Source: Volvariella volvacea V23
Lineage: Eukaryota; Basidiomycota; Agaricomycetes; Agaricales; Pluteaceae
Reading direction: 5' to 3'
Length of the DNA: 64,000 nucleotides
Assembly: GCA_000349905.1 (NCBI GenBank)
Contig: KB722765.1
Span: 1 to 64,000 of the forward strand
Shown: one piece after another, positions 19,871 to 31,515 of the stretch
How positions within the stretch are numbered: position 1 is the stretch's first letter
Layout: the number at the start of each line of letters is the position of its first letter
Program-made: the position numbers and the translations under genes
Notes under the pieces: generated by a model
The model's database searches: none
Seen by the model: the letters and a program-made list of their open reading frames with translations, nothing else
What the model was told of the DNA's origin: nothing

Positions 19871-21646
19871 TTACATATCGAGATCATCATCGCTCCCCGT
19901 CTCTGTATCTTCATCTGGCATTTCCAAGCCAAGGCGGCCAATTACCAGTGGGGGAGGTCTTTCATCTTCTTTTGAAATCCCGAGGCTTGCGCGGAACTGG
20001 ATACGGTGTGTTGGATAATGTACTTTCAGGTCAAGGCAAGAAGCGACACATGCCGCTGAGACCTCTGGGTCATCGATCAAGTCAACCACTTTTGATCTCA
20101 CCGAGATTATATGTGCACGCTTCAGGATTGCTATTCTCGAGTTGCCGATCACGGTGTTGCAAACGTTTGATGCTGATATTCGAGAGAGGAGGAAAGGCTT
20201 GTAGTAGATATTTCGAACGTTGGTATTTATGTGGGTGAACGATTCGAGTTGTGGAAGGATGACAGAGTCTATCTGCGCGCCAATGGTCAGGTTGAGTATT
20301 AGCTCCTTTGTTGCCTTCGCGGTTTGAGTGTTGTGCATGCTTTCCAGTGTCAACTCTATCAGCTCAGCCTGAGATCGACGATCTCACCCATACCATCCCG
20401 TGGAAGGGTGAGGAACGTCTCCAAAGGGGGTAGTATACCAAAGAAACGCTGTATCACGATTGGATTCTCGCGTGTAATATTATCAAGTCGGAGCTTGAGG
20501 TGTTTTAGTTCTGGCATGTAGGAGGAGGGGAAAAGCTTCAATCATTCTCGGTTTGGATCCAACTCTAGCCTTCGAAGTCTCGGGAAAGATGGCGGTGGAA
20601 CAACCGATGCGATAGATCCGTTTATGAGTTAAGTCAGCTCGACTAGATTATGGCATTGTGTGAGTATGATGGGAAGATGGCAAATGCAAGCGTCTAGGTT
20701 CTCGAGAGAAATTGAGAGTGTGGTAAGATAGTGGCAAGGGAGCGGTTCGACATATTTCTGCAGCGGCTGGATACGAATATGGCGGAGATGAGGGGTATTG
20801 ACAATATCGCAAGTAGGGTTTCTTTCTCCCCGATAAACGCCCATCCAAAAAATATCTGCACGGATAGAAAACGAGTTCAAGAAAGTGAGATCGGTTGGCT
20901 CCGCGTTCAATAATAGTGCTAGCTCGATATTCGGTATTGGTGCCAAGATACGCAAATATTTCCATCTGCTCTTTACAGTGAGCAACAAGTCGACGAGATC
21001 GAGAATGAAGGTAGCGTCATTCGCAAAGTGTATGAGAGTGTGAACCATCCTCCTGGGTATGAGGTAGCAGAAAATGGAGAGGGGGAAGTGTTCCAGAACG
21101 AGAGAACCACGATGATATCCCTTCTATGCGCTTCTCCCAGGACGCTCTGAATGCTTCTTTAGTGGAACGGGTCGACCTGAATCGATTGGTATACGGTATG
21201 TGAATCGATGCCTATAATTCTGGAGTTGTCATCGCAACTTGTCTCCAAGTACTACAGATTCGGCCAAGTAGCAGCGGTGCCTCCATCGTCTTCATGAGCG
21301 CGAAATGGTCAGTTGGCAGGCATCGAGTAAAGATTTCTCTGAGGATATCACGAGGGAGGCGACGGACGGCTGCTATGAGAGCGCGGTGGTGATTAATGTG
21401 GAGGGAGAGTGAATCACGTTTCTGTTGGAGTGCGTGGAGTTGAGCCTTAAGATATTAGGAGACGAAATATCGGCATCGAGTTGTTCGAGTTGCTTGATGC
21501 AAGGATCTATAATCTCTAACGTGATTCTTTTCGTCTCTTTATCGTTTGGGATGGGTTTCGTTTCGATAGGAGATGATGCCTGTGATTGAAATAAAATAAG
21601 ACGCCATATTATAGAGATTTACGGTACGGCTCACAGGAAGCCTCAT
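19871..21646 (-). pseudogene. F-box/LRR protein pseudogene
   Basis: This copy is collinear with the intact genes at 22011 and 24217 along its whole length, including the 12-nt first exon (21646-21635, MRLP) and the acceptor at 21579. It keeps the F-box block LREIFTRCLPTDHFALMK and the WRQVAMTTPEL block. The Trp codon after TTPEL is now TAG. A frameshift follows LEQLDADISS, and the later parts lie in separate frames (20629-21048, 20359-20541, 19871-20353). The C-terminal part ends with an acidic tail as in the paralogues. It is disabled. Confidence 0.88.
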
Positions 21647-21705
21647 GGGACAATGAACGTGACGACTTGATTTGCGAGCGCTGTGGTGGGAGTGGTGAAA
21701 ACTCA

Positions 21706-21724
21706 ATTCAGCGCCCAGTACGTA
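21706..21724 (-). promoter_or_regulatory. Shared upstream element of the F-box/LRR genes (copy 1)
   Basis: attcagcgcccagtacgta, 60 bp upstream of the pseudogene's first ATG, is identical in all three tandem copies. It could be a regulatory site, or simply the part of the duplicated promoter that has not diverged. Confidence 0.6.
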
Positions 21725-22010
21725 CTGTATACAACCTCCCCTACAAATTGCCAAGAGATGACTGGTGTCAATTTGTGCAATATTGGGATATACTGCCAGG
21801 TCATTATACCTCTCCTTCTGCATCCTATATCATGTCTCAAAAGGGTCGCGATATCATGCTCTCATCATTCGAGGCTTAAAAGTTTGGGCCCGCTTAGACA
21901 TATTGGCACAACACAGTGCCCGTGCTCTCTTTGGCGCCAAGCCCGTAGTCCTGCTGCATTCTAATTCATGAGTAACTGAAGTACGTCATACATAATGAAA
22001 GACCTCATTT

Positions 22011-23780
22011 CTACGAGTAGTAGAACAAAGAAAAATCGTCATCGCTCTCATCCGTTTCTGCATCTGCCTCTCCAGGTCGAACGCCCACACCGGCATCAAA
22101 TTGGGAGAAGCTGCTACGAATGGTGTCCCTCTCAGAAGAACTATATCTCGGGACACGACGTTTTGAATGCTGTGCAGACAGGTCAAGACCAGAGGCTGCA
22201 CATGCCGTTGAAAGTTCGGGATCGCTGAGCAGGTTGACTATATTTGGGTTTGCTGAGGTGAGACGTGCGCGCTTCAGAGACGTGACACCCAGACTATCGA
22301 ATGTGGAGTTGGGCGTTCCGGGTGCGGCTGCCCGAGAGAGCAGGAAGGGTTTGTAATAGACATCCCGAACCCTGGTATTGATATGAGCAAATGATTCAAG
22401 TCGGGGGAGGATGGCAAGGTCTGCTGGTGATCCAATAGTCAGGCTGAGTATCAACTTTTCGATTTCTTCCACTATCTGAAATTTATACTCGTGATTTAGC
22501 GTTAACTCTGTCAGCGCTGCTTGAGATCGTAATGCTTCGATGAGCCCATCTGTAGAGCCCCATGAAAATGTCATGGATAGTGTTTCCAACGGAGGTAGTG
22601 CACCAAAGAAATGGCTCAATCCGGGCCCGCCGCTCAGGCTGATAAATCCGAGCTTGAGGTGTTTTAATTCCGGCATGTAAGAGGAGGAAAAGCAGGTCAT
22701 TTCGCTCGAGTCTGGATGAAGTTCGAGGCTTTGGAGTCGCGGAAAAGATGGGGGTGGAAGGGCCGATACGGTTGACTCTGAAAGGGAAGCATTCATGAGC
22801 AACGTGAGTTCAACGAGGCTATGACATTGCGTGAATATAGTGGGAAGGTGGTGGGCATAACCATTTTCGGGGCCTTCGAAAGAGATCGAGAGTGAGGTGA
22901 GGTGATGGCATGGGAATGTGTCGACTTGGTTCACTAGTGGATGGATGGCAAGATGGCGGAGGTGAGGAGCGCCTACAATGCCAGGAAGAGGGGACATTTC
23001 GGTACGTAGATGGTCGTTGGCACGGAGAGAGAAGGACTCCAAGGAAGAAAGGCTGGCTGGCTGCACGTCCAATAACCGCTTTAAATCAACATGCTGTGTT
23101 GCAGAGATATCTAAGTGCCTCCATCTACTCTTGACGGCAAGCAACACCTCAAAGAGATCCGGAATAAACATAAGATTTCTCGTCACTCGCACTCGCATGG
23201 CATCCAACTTCTTTGGTAAGAAGTAACAAGATATCGAAAGGGGGAGTGCTCCGGAGCGGGAAATCCACGATGAAATGCCTTCTAAGCGCTTCATCCATGG
23301 GATTTTCGAGGAACGGGTCGAAGCTGATTGCTCAATGTAAGGTATGTGAATCGAAGTCCATAACTCTGGGGTTGTCATCGCGACTTGTCTCCATGCGCTA
23401 CAAACCCGGCCAAATAAGAGAGGTGCCTCCATCGTCTTCATGAGTGCAAAATGGTCGCTTGGTAGACATCGAGTAAAGATCTCCCTGAGGATGTCATGAG
23501 AGAGGCGACGAACGGGCGCAATGAGTGCGTGATGGCGATCAATGTGAAGAGATAGGGAACTGCGTTTCTGTTCGAGGGTGTGGAGTCGAGCTTTGAGGGA
23601 CGTGATACTGGCATCAAGCTGTTCGAGTTGTTCGATGCAAGGATCTATCACCTCCAACTTGATTCTCTCGGTTTCTTGATCATCTGGGATGTGATTCGTT
23701 CCGATAAAAGACGAGGTCTACAATTCAAATAAGAAATAAGAAATGATATTACGAGATTGGGTACACACAGGAAATTCCAT
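22011..23780 (-). CDS. F-box/leucine-rich-repeat protein
   Basis: Likely a substrate adaptor of an SCF ubiquitin ligase, a family strongly expanded in Agaricomycetes. Exon 1 is only 12 nt (23780-23769, MEFP) and exon 2 is 23717-22011, giving 572 residues. Near the N-terminus is a coiled coil (EQLEQLDASITSLKARLHTL). The F-box follows as RRLSHDILREIFTRCLPSD, then the block SAWRQVAMTTPELWTSIHIP. The rest is divergent leucine-rich repeats (for example MPELKHLKLGF), ending in an acidic Asp/Ser-rich tail. The start was chosen because both neighbours have the same MxxP exon and phase. The target protein is unknown. Confidence 0.9.
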
Positions 23781-23848
23781 GGGGTTACGAACGCGATGTA
23801 TCGGCAGCGTGGTGGAAGTAGACAATACAGGTCGGAGAGTGAACTCAG

Positions 23849-23867
23849 ATTCAGCGCCCAGTACGTA
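23849..23867 (-). promoter_or_regulatory. Shared upstream element of the F-box/LRR genes (copy 2)
   Basis: This is the same 19-bp sequence as at 21706 and 26050, 69 bp upstream of the start at 23780. Confidence 0.6.
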
Positions 23868-24019
23868 AACTACAAATTGCCAAGCGTTGATACTTGTATC
23901 AATTTGTGCATGTCGAAGTCAATTACTGGACAACAGCTCTGGCAGGCCCTCACTGATAAAGCAAAATTTGGAGGAAACACAACTAAAGTCGTGGAAGGGT
24001 GATAGGGTCTGTTGGTGGT

Positions 24020-24075
24020 CCAATGGTCAGGCTGAGTAGGACTTTTCCATTTCTTCCACGTTTTGAAATTTATAA
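24020..24075 (-). pseudogene. Tiny F-box/LRR fragment
   Basis: About 50 bp resemble 22440-22490 inside the neighbouring gene (ggtcaggctgagta... and ttccatttcttccac...tttgaaatttata). It lies between two F-box/LRR genes and is probably left over from an unequal exchange in the tandem array. Confidence 0.55.
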
Positions 24076-24216
24076 AGTACAATTACGGTTACACAGAGAC
24101 ACCCCTTCTGAAATACATCCGGGCGCTTTATGCTGAGAGCCCGCTCCAGACAAATCCTGCGGGTATATCGCAACGGGTTCACAACCCACAGAAGTATGTT
24201 GAGCATATACATCACA

Positions 24217-25995
24217 CTAGTACTCCAACGTTTCCGAATCATCGTCGCTCTCAACGTCTGTTTGATCCGCTTCCTCAGCACCTGCGTAAGGATGGAATTG
24301 GAAGGGATTGATTCTCATGCCATGACTTTCGTCCCCCTTTAAAAGCCCAGAGCTCGCACTAAACCTCAGGATATGAGGTTTCGGATACTGTACTGTCAGG
24401 TCAAGTCCAGAAGCGGAGCATGCCATCGAGACCTCTGGATCATCGAGTAGGTCAATCACTTTTGATCTTGCTGAGACTATGTGTACACGCTTGAGGGCTG
24501 CGATTTCTACGTTGTTGAGCACGGTGTTACTGCGATCGCCAGCAATGGCTGTTCGAGAGAGCAGGAAGGGCTTGTAATAGATATCTTGAACCTTGGAATT
24601 TATGTGCGTGAACGATTCGAGTTGTGGGAGGATGACAGAGTCTGTATGTGATCCAACGGTCAGGCCGATGATCAGCTCCTTCGCTCTCTTTGCGTTTTGA
24701 AGTTTGTGCATGTTTTCCAGCGTCAACTCTGTCAGCTCTGTTTGAGATCGCAACCCATCAAGGATTTCATAGACAGAATCCCACGGGAGGGTTAAGGACA
24801 ATGTATGCAAGGGGGGCAGTACGCCAAAGAACTGCCTTAGTACCGTTGGGCTATCGGACACCCTATCAAGTCGGAGCTTGAGATGCCTCAATTCTGGCAT
24901 GTGGGATTGGGTAAAAAGCCCCAGTCCCACCCCGTCTGGATCGAGTTCCAGCCTTTGAAGTCGCTGGAATGACGGAGGTGGGACAGCTGATACGAGCGAG
25001 TCTAGAGGCGGCCACTTCATAAGCAAAGTGAGTTCGATAAGGTTGTAGCATTGCGTAAATATAGTGGGAAGATAAAAGGCCATGCTATCCCCCAGATCTT
25101 CAAAAGAAATGGAGAGTGAGGTAAGACGACGGTAGGGAAGCTGTTTTTGTCCATCTAATGGCTGAATGAGAAGATGGCGAAGATGGGGGGCATATAGAAT
25201 GCCACAAGACGGATTCTGCCAACTGTTATTGTTACGGACAGAGAAGGATTTCAGGGAATAAAGACTGGCTGCATCCACGTTCAACAGCGACCAGAGATAG
25301 ATACGCGCTGCCGTGGAGATATCTACATGCTCCCACCTACTCTTCACAGAGAGTAGTAAGCGAAAGAGACTGTGCATAGACGAAGGGTCTGGTTTCACTC
25401 CCAGTGAGACTGCGATATCCGGTGTCTTTGGTGAGAAGTAGCAGGAAATAGAAAGCGGAAGCGTTCCAGAGCGGGAGAGCCATGACGATATTCCTTCTAA
25501 TCGTTTCTCCCAGGATGCTGTAAAATAAGGAGTTGACGTATTTCGTCCGATGTAGGGTATGTGAATCGACGTCCATAAGTCTGGAGTTGTCATCGCAACT
25601 TGTCTCCACGTGCTGCAAATTCGACCAAGTAACAGCGGTGCCTCCGTCGTCTTCATAAGTGCAAAGTGGTCAGTTGGCAAGCATCGAGTGAAGATCTCCC
25701 TGAGGACGTCACGAGGGAGGCGACGAATGGGTGCAATGAGAGCACGGTGGCGATCAATGTGCAAAGATAGGGAACTGCGTTTCTGTTGGAGGGTGTAAAG
25801 CTGTGTTTTGAGAGATGCGATGTTGGCATCGAGTTGTTCAAGTTGCTCCATGCAAGGATCTATAATCTGTAACTTGATTCTCTTGATCTCTTGATCATCT
25901 GGGCTATCATTCGTTTCGATCAAAGATGACGCCTATTGAGATAAATGAGAAGGTAAGTTGTGAAGATTTGTGGTACCGCTCACAGGAAGGTCCAT
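24217..25995 (-). CDS. F-box/leucine-rich-repeat protein
   Basis: This tandem paralogue of 22011-23780 has the same layout. A 12-nt exon 25995-25984 (MDLP) is followed by exon 25932-24217, giving 575 residues. It has an N-terminal coiled coil (EQLEQLDANIASLKTQLYTL), the F-box block RRLPRDVLREIFTRCLPTD, the block STWRQVAMTTPDLWTSIHIP, leucine-rich repeats and an acidic C-terminus (TDVESDDDSETLEY). It faces the MDR gene at 26577 across a 581-bp shared promoter region. The long exon alone has no ATG near its 5' end, which supports the short upstream exon. Confidence 0.9.
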
Positions 25996-26049
25996 CGTGG
26001 TGCAATGAATGCGATAACCCGGACCAAGCGAGTCGGAGAGCGAAACCGG

Positions 26050-26068
26050 ATTCAGCGCCCAGTACGTA
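26050..26068 (-). promoter_or_regulatory. Shared upstream element of the F-box/LRR genes (copy 3)
   Basis: The third identical copy of the 19-bp element, 55 bp upstream of the start at 25995. Confidence 0.6.
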
Positions 26069-26476
26069 AGTAAAAGTAATCAGGGAATAGTATTGGTGTT
26101 GGACCGCCAGTAACACGGCATTTGAATCAAGTACTAGTGCTGAAAGCCGGCCCGTTTTGCTTACTCACCACGGAACCAAATGCACCGCGATTATGACATC
26201 AGGATCAGCACCCTGCTCCTCCATTATTCAAACAAGCACTTAATAATCTCGTGTCTCATGAAGTCCTTGAATACGTTCGCCGACACTCTCGCTCATTCTC
26301 ACCTCGGACAACTGCCCAGCTGTCCGACGATAGGCAAGTTTTTGGCTTGATTACAGAGGCGCAAGGCACAACCGTCGTGGGGAATGAACAGCCCTGATAA
26401 GTGGTAATGACGTGCTTTGTCGCCAAGGTTGATTATAAGAGCTGAACGGTATGCACCTGACCTGTATTTCGTCAGG

Positions 26477-26513
26477 TATATAAACCCTTGCTGTTAGGAC
26501 CAAAGAGGACATC
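26477..26513 (+). promoter_or_regulatory. MDR core promoter: TATA box and ACCAAAGARGRCATC element
   Basis: TATATAAA at 26477-26484 is followed after 14 bp by accaaagaggacatc (26499-26513). The same pair precedes the MDR genes at 52350 and 58804. The motif is near the expected transcription start. Confidence 0.65.
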
Positions 26514-26576
26514 AAATACACACCCTTCTCATCTCCAAATCCATTTTTCTTCGCAGTCTTCTCTCGCACTCTCACA

Positions 26577-27847
26577 ATGTCGGCTATTCCAACGACCCAA
26601 AAAGCGCTCCTTGTCAATTCTCCAAAGGGTAACATAGTAGTAACTGATACAGACGTCTACACTCCTGGAGCGGGAGAGTTGTTAGTCAAAGTCAGATCGG
26701 CTGCTCTCAACCCCGTGGACTGGAAGATCCAGAGAGGGAACTTCTTTGTGAAGGACTACCCAGCGATATTGGGCACTGATGTTGCCGGCGACGTTGTCAA
26801 AATAGGAGAAGGCATTACAAAATTCAAAGTAGGCGATAGAGTGTGGGTTCCTTCTTGGCATTACCGCACTGATTTATTAATTAACTACAACCTCGTAGAT
26901 TCTTCCAAGGATCATATGTTAACCGATATGCAACTTTCCAACAATATACCCTAGCTGATCAAGCCGTTACTGCAAAGGTTCGTTTGACGCTCTGGTAGTT
27001 GAGGGCAACTTGCTTATGTTGACTAGATACCCGAAAACGTGTCATACGATGAAGCTTCTACAATCATGGTCGCCTTTAACTGCGCCTACCTATCATTCTA
27101 CCATAAACTTGGCTTAATTCCTCCCACTCAGACACACGGTGGTGCCGGTAAATACCCAAATATACCTTTCGTCATAATCGGTGGTTCAAGCTCCGTCGGT
27201 CAATATGGTACGTAAAGCATCACCAACCACTCGTCAGAGCTGTGCTCTAATTGATCTTCTCCCTAGCCATTCAACTTGCAAAACTCTCTGGCTTTTCCCC
27301 AATTATTACTTATGCTTCCAGTAAACACGAAGCATTCCTCAAATCCCTCGGCGCAACCTTCATCATCGACCGCCAAACGGTTTCCATTTCCTCTCTTCCT
27401 TCAGCCGTCCGTGCTATCACAGGCTCCGCCACTATTCCTTGGGTATTCGACGCCATCTCTGAAACTGAAACGCAGCAAGCAGGCTATGACATCCTGAACA
27501 ACGGTGGTAGATTGGGCATCGTGCTGCCTGCTTCTCCAACGTTGAAGGAGCAAAAAAGGAGTGGAAAGCAGCTTCTTCACGTCTTGGGCACCAGGGACGA
27601 CCCCCTATCCAGGCATCTTGTGGAAGATGTTTACCTGTTCATAGAAGAATGGATTAGAAATGGTACTATTAAGGTATGTGGCTTCCATGAGATTGATTGG
27701 TATCAGGTGAACTGACACTCATTCCTGCAGCCGAATCTGATTGAGGTTCTTCCGGGTGGTTTGGAAGGCATCGAAAGCGGATTGAGAAGATTGGAGGCCA
27801 ACCAAGTGTCTGGAATCAAACTCGTTGCAAGACTGAACGAGGACTAA
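26577..27847 (+). CDS. MDR-family NAD(P)H oxidoreductase (copy A)
   Basis: Zinc-binding-dehydrogenase-like member of the medium-chain dehydrogenase/reductase superfamily; quinone or enoyl reduction is likely but the substrate is unknown. Exons 26577-26842, 26899-26977, 27027-27207, 27267-27673 and 27731-27847 join in phase to give 349 residues, the usual length. Visible motifs are VKVRSAALNPVDWKIQRGNF (residues about 42-61), AILGTDVAGDVVKIGEG, the nucleotide-binding loop VIIGGSSSVGQY (about 165-176), FDAISETETQQAGYDILNNG and GGRLGIVLP. The cysteines of the catalytic zinc site are absent, and there is no signal peptide, so it is probably cytosolic. Closely related to the genes at 51086 and 57533. 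Confidence 0.93.
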
Positions 27848-29576
27848 AACCGGCTGTTATCCACCTTTTCCCCCTACATCCACTCACTTCGATAGGATCA
27901 TAGACTAGAGTTGTACTGTATCCCCATCATACCACTAATCTTGGAATTGTATCATTAATGGAGTTTGCATTCACGGCTCGATTTGAATGAAAGTCAAAAC
28001 CCCAGACCACCTTAGTACCCGCGGTAACAAGTAATAGCATAGCATAGCACCTCTCATGAGAGCTGCTGACACTCACCTTAGTCCTCAAAATTCTGGAACC
28101 GCCACCCGCGAACCCCGCTAAGGTCTCCCTCTTCCGTGTTGGTCAAACTCTGCCCTTTCTTCGTGCTCCCCAGAATACTCTGACAACTGTGAATACAGGT
28201 GCATATTAGCACTTGTGCGAGTTGGCTGGGAGTTAACACACACTAGAACTGGGTTCAGTCCACGCTGGCACGCGCCAAGCGGATCCTGAAATTGATGATT
28301 TCACACCCGAGTCGGGGACATTGGTTCGCAATAGCTCTTCCAATAGCCCTCAATCGCCACTGACACTCCATTGCAACTTTTTCCCCGAGGGCCAATGTAA
28401 ATGTAGATCGTAGAACTGTAGTGCATATCACGCAAGTCCTCCCAGTTTAGTGATAAACAAATAGTCCGACCAGCACAACAACGTCAAACCTCGTGGAGTC
28501 GAACATCCTTTCTTCTGACCACCACTGCCGTGACTATTTCTTCGTTTGTTTGATAATGGTCTTTATTATCAAAAAATGAAGATATGTCCTAGCATCCCCA
28601 CACCCACAATCGTGCACCTTAATCGCCGAGTCTTCCGTGTGGCGACCGACTGATCGATCGACTTGAATGCTAATACCAACCGCTTCACTTGCGCGCCTCT
28701 ACCTCTTTTTGCTTATATATTCTCTATTACACGTTGATCTTCGGGCCTACCTCACTGCCCTAGCTACTTCCTCATGGCGCTCTATAGATCAAAGAGCATG
28801 TTATCAATGTCCCTCAACTACTTCAATCTTCTCCAAGAACGCTCTATCTCAAGCCGGAGAAACAACGCGTTCCTACCGTCTTAAAGCTTGAACCCGGACC
28901 GCCCACAGAGCCAAGTTCAAGTTCACAAACGCCGAGGCGGATTACTGATGCTGTAGGCCTACGCGAGGTAAGGGATCATAGTGTGAGTTTTGATAGATTT
29001 TGTCTTTACTTGCCCCCACCTTCGTCAATCAAGCGATTGCCTGTCAGCTCTGATGATACGCGAGTTGATTAAGTGGCAGCCTATCACTAATATCTTTAGG
29101 GTACCATAAGGGCAGCACGTCGCTCCACAGCTATTTATAGATAATGCCAACCTGAAGCAACGCCACAGGCCAGTCGTCACCCAAAGGTCGACTGATGGGC
29201 ATATTCGTTCTCTAATGCAAGCTACACTTGCTTAGAGCGACCGTTATATTTATCCAGAACAGTGGATTATAGGACCAAAGGCCCACCTAATCACCTGCGA
29301 AAGAATCGCACCTCTAACCTGAGTGTCGCATGTAGTTAGCGCCGCCCCACATACTGACGGCCTCATTCGGGGCGAGCTACAAACACGTGGAACAAAGTCG
29401 GCGAGGTGAAGCACAGTTTATCCACCACCAGTAGGTTCTGTGGTGGGCACATGCATACTGAAGTTCGAGGTAAACGTTTGATGACTGCATGATGGAATAT
29501 TGATTGAGCATTACCTGAACTCTCTTCTCCAACTTGAACTCCGTCATGGACTTGAGATTTTGGCCAACTTGGTGAG
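27848..29576. other. Intergenic, possible gene relic
   Basis: About 1.7 kb with no intact gene. On the minus strand near 28200-28097, after a plausible acceptor, a short protein-like frame reads SILGSTKKGQSLTNTEEGD and ends with a stop. It may be the last exon of a decayed gene. A plus frame at 28667-28891 is hydrophobic at first but has no support. Confidence 0.4.
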
Positions 29577-29583
29577 TATAAAA
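29577..29583 (+). promoter_or_regulatory. TATA box of SnoaL-like gene A
   Basis: TATAAAA lies 104 bp upstream of the start codon. The other four family members have a TATA box at 94-117 bp. Confidence 0.65.
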
Positions 29584-29680
29584 CCCATCGAATGTTGTGA
29601 CAGAAGCACAGCAACATCGGCTCAGCAGTTCTCCTCAACTAGACTTTCCATTTATATCTCATCCTTTAGACTTTCCGATA

Positions 29681-30423
29681 ATGTTTTCCAAGAAGCTCCT
29701 CCTCCCTCTCCTTGCCTTCACCGGTCTTGCCGCTGCTGAGGCTGTCATCGACCTCGAATCCCGCCATTGGGGCCGTCGTCTCATCACCACCGACTACGTC
29801 AAAGACATTTTCACTTCCCTCGGAAACGGAAACTCATCCGTGTTCTTCGACAACTACGTCGAGCCTGATGTCGACTGGGTCGTCTCAAACCCTCTCGATG
29901 AGTTCAGAACCAACCCATTGGCTGGCCGCTACACCTCCTTAGCTGGCGAGTTTATTTTCGCGTTTCTCATCGTTGCATTGGAGTGATTAAATGACTTGCT
30001 GTAGACTTCCGTGCTGCTACATTCAACGTTGTGAACACGCTCTTGTATGAGCCCATCAGACTTGTTCGAGTGTTTGAGCCTGTCATCACTGGCAATGTTG
30101 CAGTCGTCGAACTCCAGTATGCTTTACCTCTCATATGCCTCAAAATAGATGAGGCTGATCATATTATGCGATAGGGCTCAAAACTCTGTTGGCCAACCAC
30201 TTGTCTCCAAATACGGATACAGATACGATTGCCGTTATGCTTGGGTTGTCGTCTTTAACGAGCAGAAGAAGATCACTCACGTCCGGTATGTCTCTCACGA
30301 GTCCATCGTTAGAACGATAATATGACTCAATCACATTGTAGTGCCTATCTCGACTCTGCAATGGTCCGCGATCTCGTTACTATTCCTGAGGGTGCCGAGC
30401 CCCTTCCTCCTCCCTCAAACTAG
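29681..30423 (+). CDS. Secreted NTF2/SnoaL-like protein (copy A)
   Basis: A small secreted protein with an NTF2-like (SnoaL-type) cone fold; some relatives are polyketide cyclases or isomerases, but the substrate is unknown. Exons 29681-29945, 30005-30116, 30175-30285 and 30342-30423 give 189 residues. Residues 1 to about 19 are a signal peptide (MFSKKLLLPLLAFTGLAAA), followed by a conserved SRHWGRR. The fold core is VDWVVSNPLDEFRTNPLAGR, VVELQAQNSVG, YDCRYAWVVVFN and HVRAYLDSAMV; the C-terminus is EPLPPPSN. The first intron begins with GC instead of GT (GCGAGT). An upstream in-frame Met is disfavoured because all paralogues start at MFS.K. I count two differences from copy E in the first 88 residues. 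Confidence 0.9.
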
Positions 30424-31515
30424 AAAGTGTGACTGGGTGACTATAGAATCTGCATGTATGATTTAATAGATCGCATTTCGTAAAGCACAAAAGTTGTTCT
30501 GATAGGCCTGGGAGTTAGCATCTAAGGGTGTTGTGCTTCTAGCCAACAGTTTGGCCAAGGATTGTCCGAAAGACACTGATGGTGATCACAATCCGAACAA
30601 TACTCGAGTCAAAACTTCCCGAATAGAGGGCTATCGTGCTACTCAATACATTTTAAGATTATACCGTGCTGAGGATATGTTTTGGCGCTGCAATTAGAAC
30701 GGCATACTTTCTGCTTGATCCAGTAGTGTAGTTACAGGAGATTGCTACTATTGTGCTGGATGTCGTAGACAAGGCAATTCTACGAATTGTACCGGCCAGG
30801 GGATGTGTGTGCGTGGTAAGTGCTATGGGAACCCTATTGTTTCCCAGAGAAATCGAAGTTAAGTTAAGTTTTTAGGTGGGTTTACGATCTCCGGACCTAA
30901 TGTGCCGAATTAACTTGAAAGAACACAACTACGCATTATAAAGTTCATAAGGGCTAATGCATCATTAGATAAGTGCAGACAGGTTTTAAAGATTGTGAAA
31001 TACCTCCAAGATGAACATAAGAGTCATCATCGCCCTCGGGGCGCTCCGACGGCACGAACTTACGACTCGGTTCGAAATCCCACATGCCGCTATCCCTCAT
31101 ATCCATCTCCCGGGAGTAAAGTTCTTCCTAGAGGTACTAGACGCTGACCTTCTTTCAGGGCCTATAGAAAAGAACATAGGGAATGAGTAACTTCAGAGTC
31201 ATTCACATAACAAACCCTTCGCAACTCGGCCCAAAAAGACCTACAAAAAACGGCGGTCTGATCCCCGCAAATCAGGCTCCGTTTCATGACGAATCCCCAT
31301 CACGAATTAAGTTCGGGTGAGCCAGGGACAGTGTGGTCCACTTCCGCATTCCCCTCAAAGGAACTGATGATTATCCCCCCACCCCCCCTTGTCTTGGGGT
31401 ATAAAACCAAGCCCACTTGGCTGCATTATCTCCAGAGTCGGTTCACCCATCTCACTACTCTCTCCTTCGTGCTCTCTTCGCTCAACGACACCCCAGCAAA
31501 CTCCAAGCAGACATT
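30424..31515. other. Intergenic, no supported gene
   Basis: Contains the 3' flank of SnoaL-like A and the promoter of the deacetylase at 31516, with a C-run near 31376-31389 and a TATA-like ggggtataaaacc at 31396-31408, 108 bp before the start. Nothing else is recognised. Confidence 0.5.

Noticed and set aside
29597..29680. Upstream in-frame extension of SnoaL-like gene A
   Set aside because: It lies downstream of the TATA box in the leader, and all paralogues start at the Met that begins the signal peptide.
26577..30423. Classical secondary-metabolite gene cluster
   Set aside because: No polyketide synthase, peptide synthetase, terpene cyclase or transporter lies in the window; SnoaL-like and MDR proteins alone do not make a cluster.
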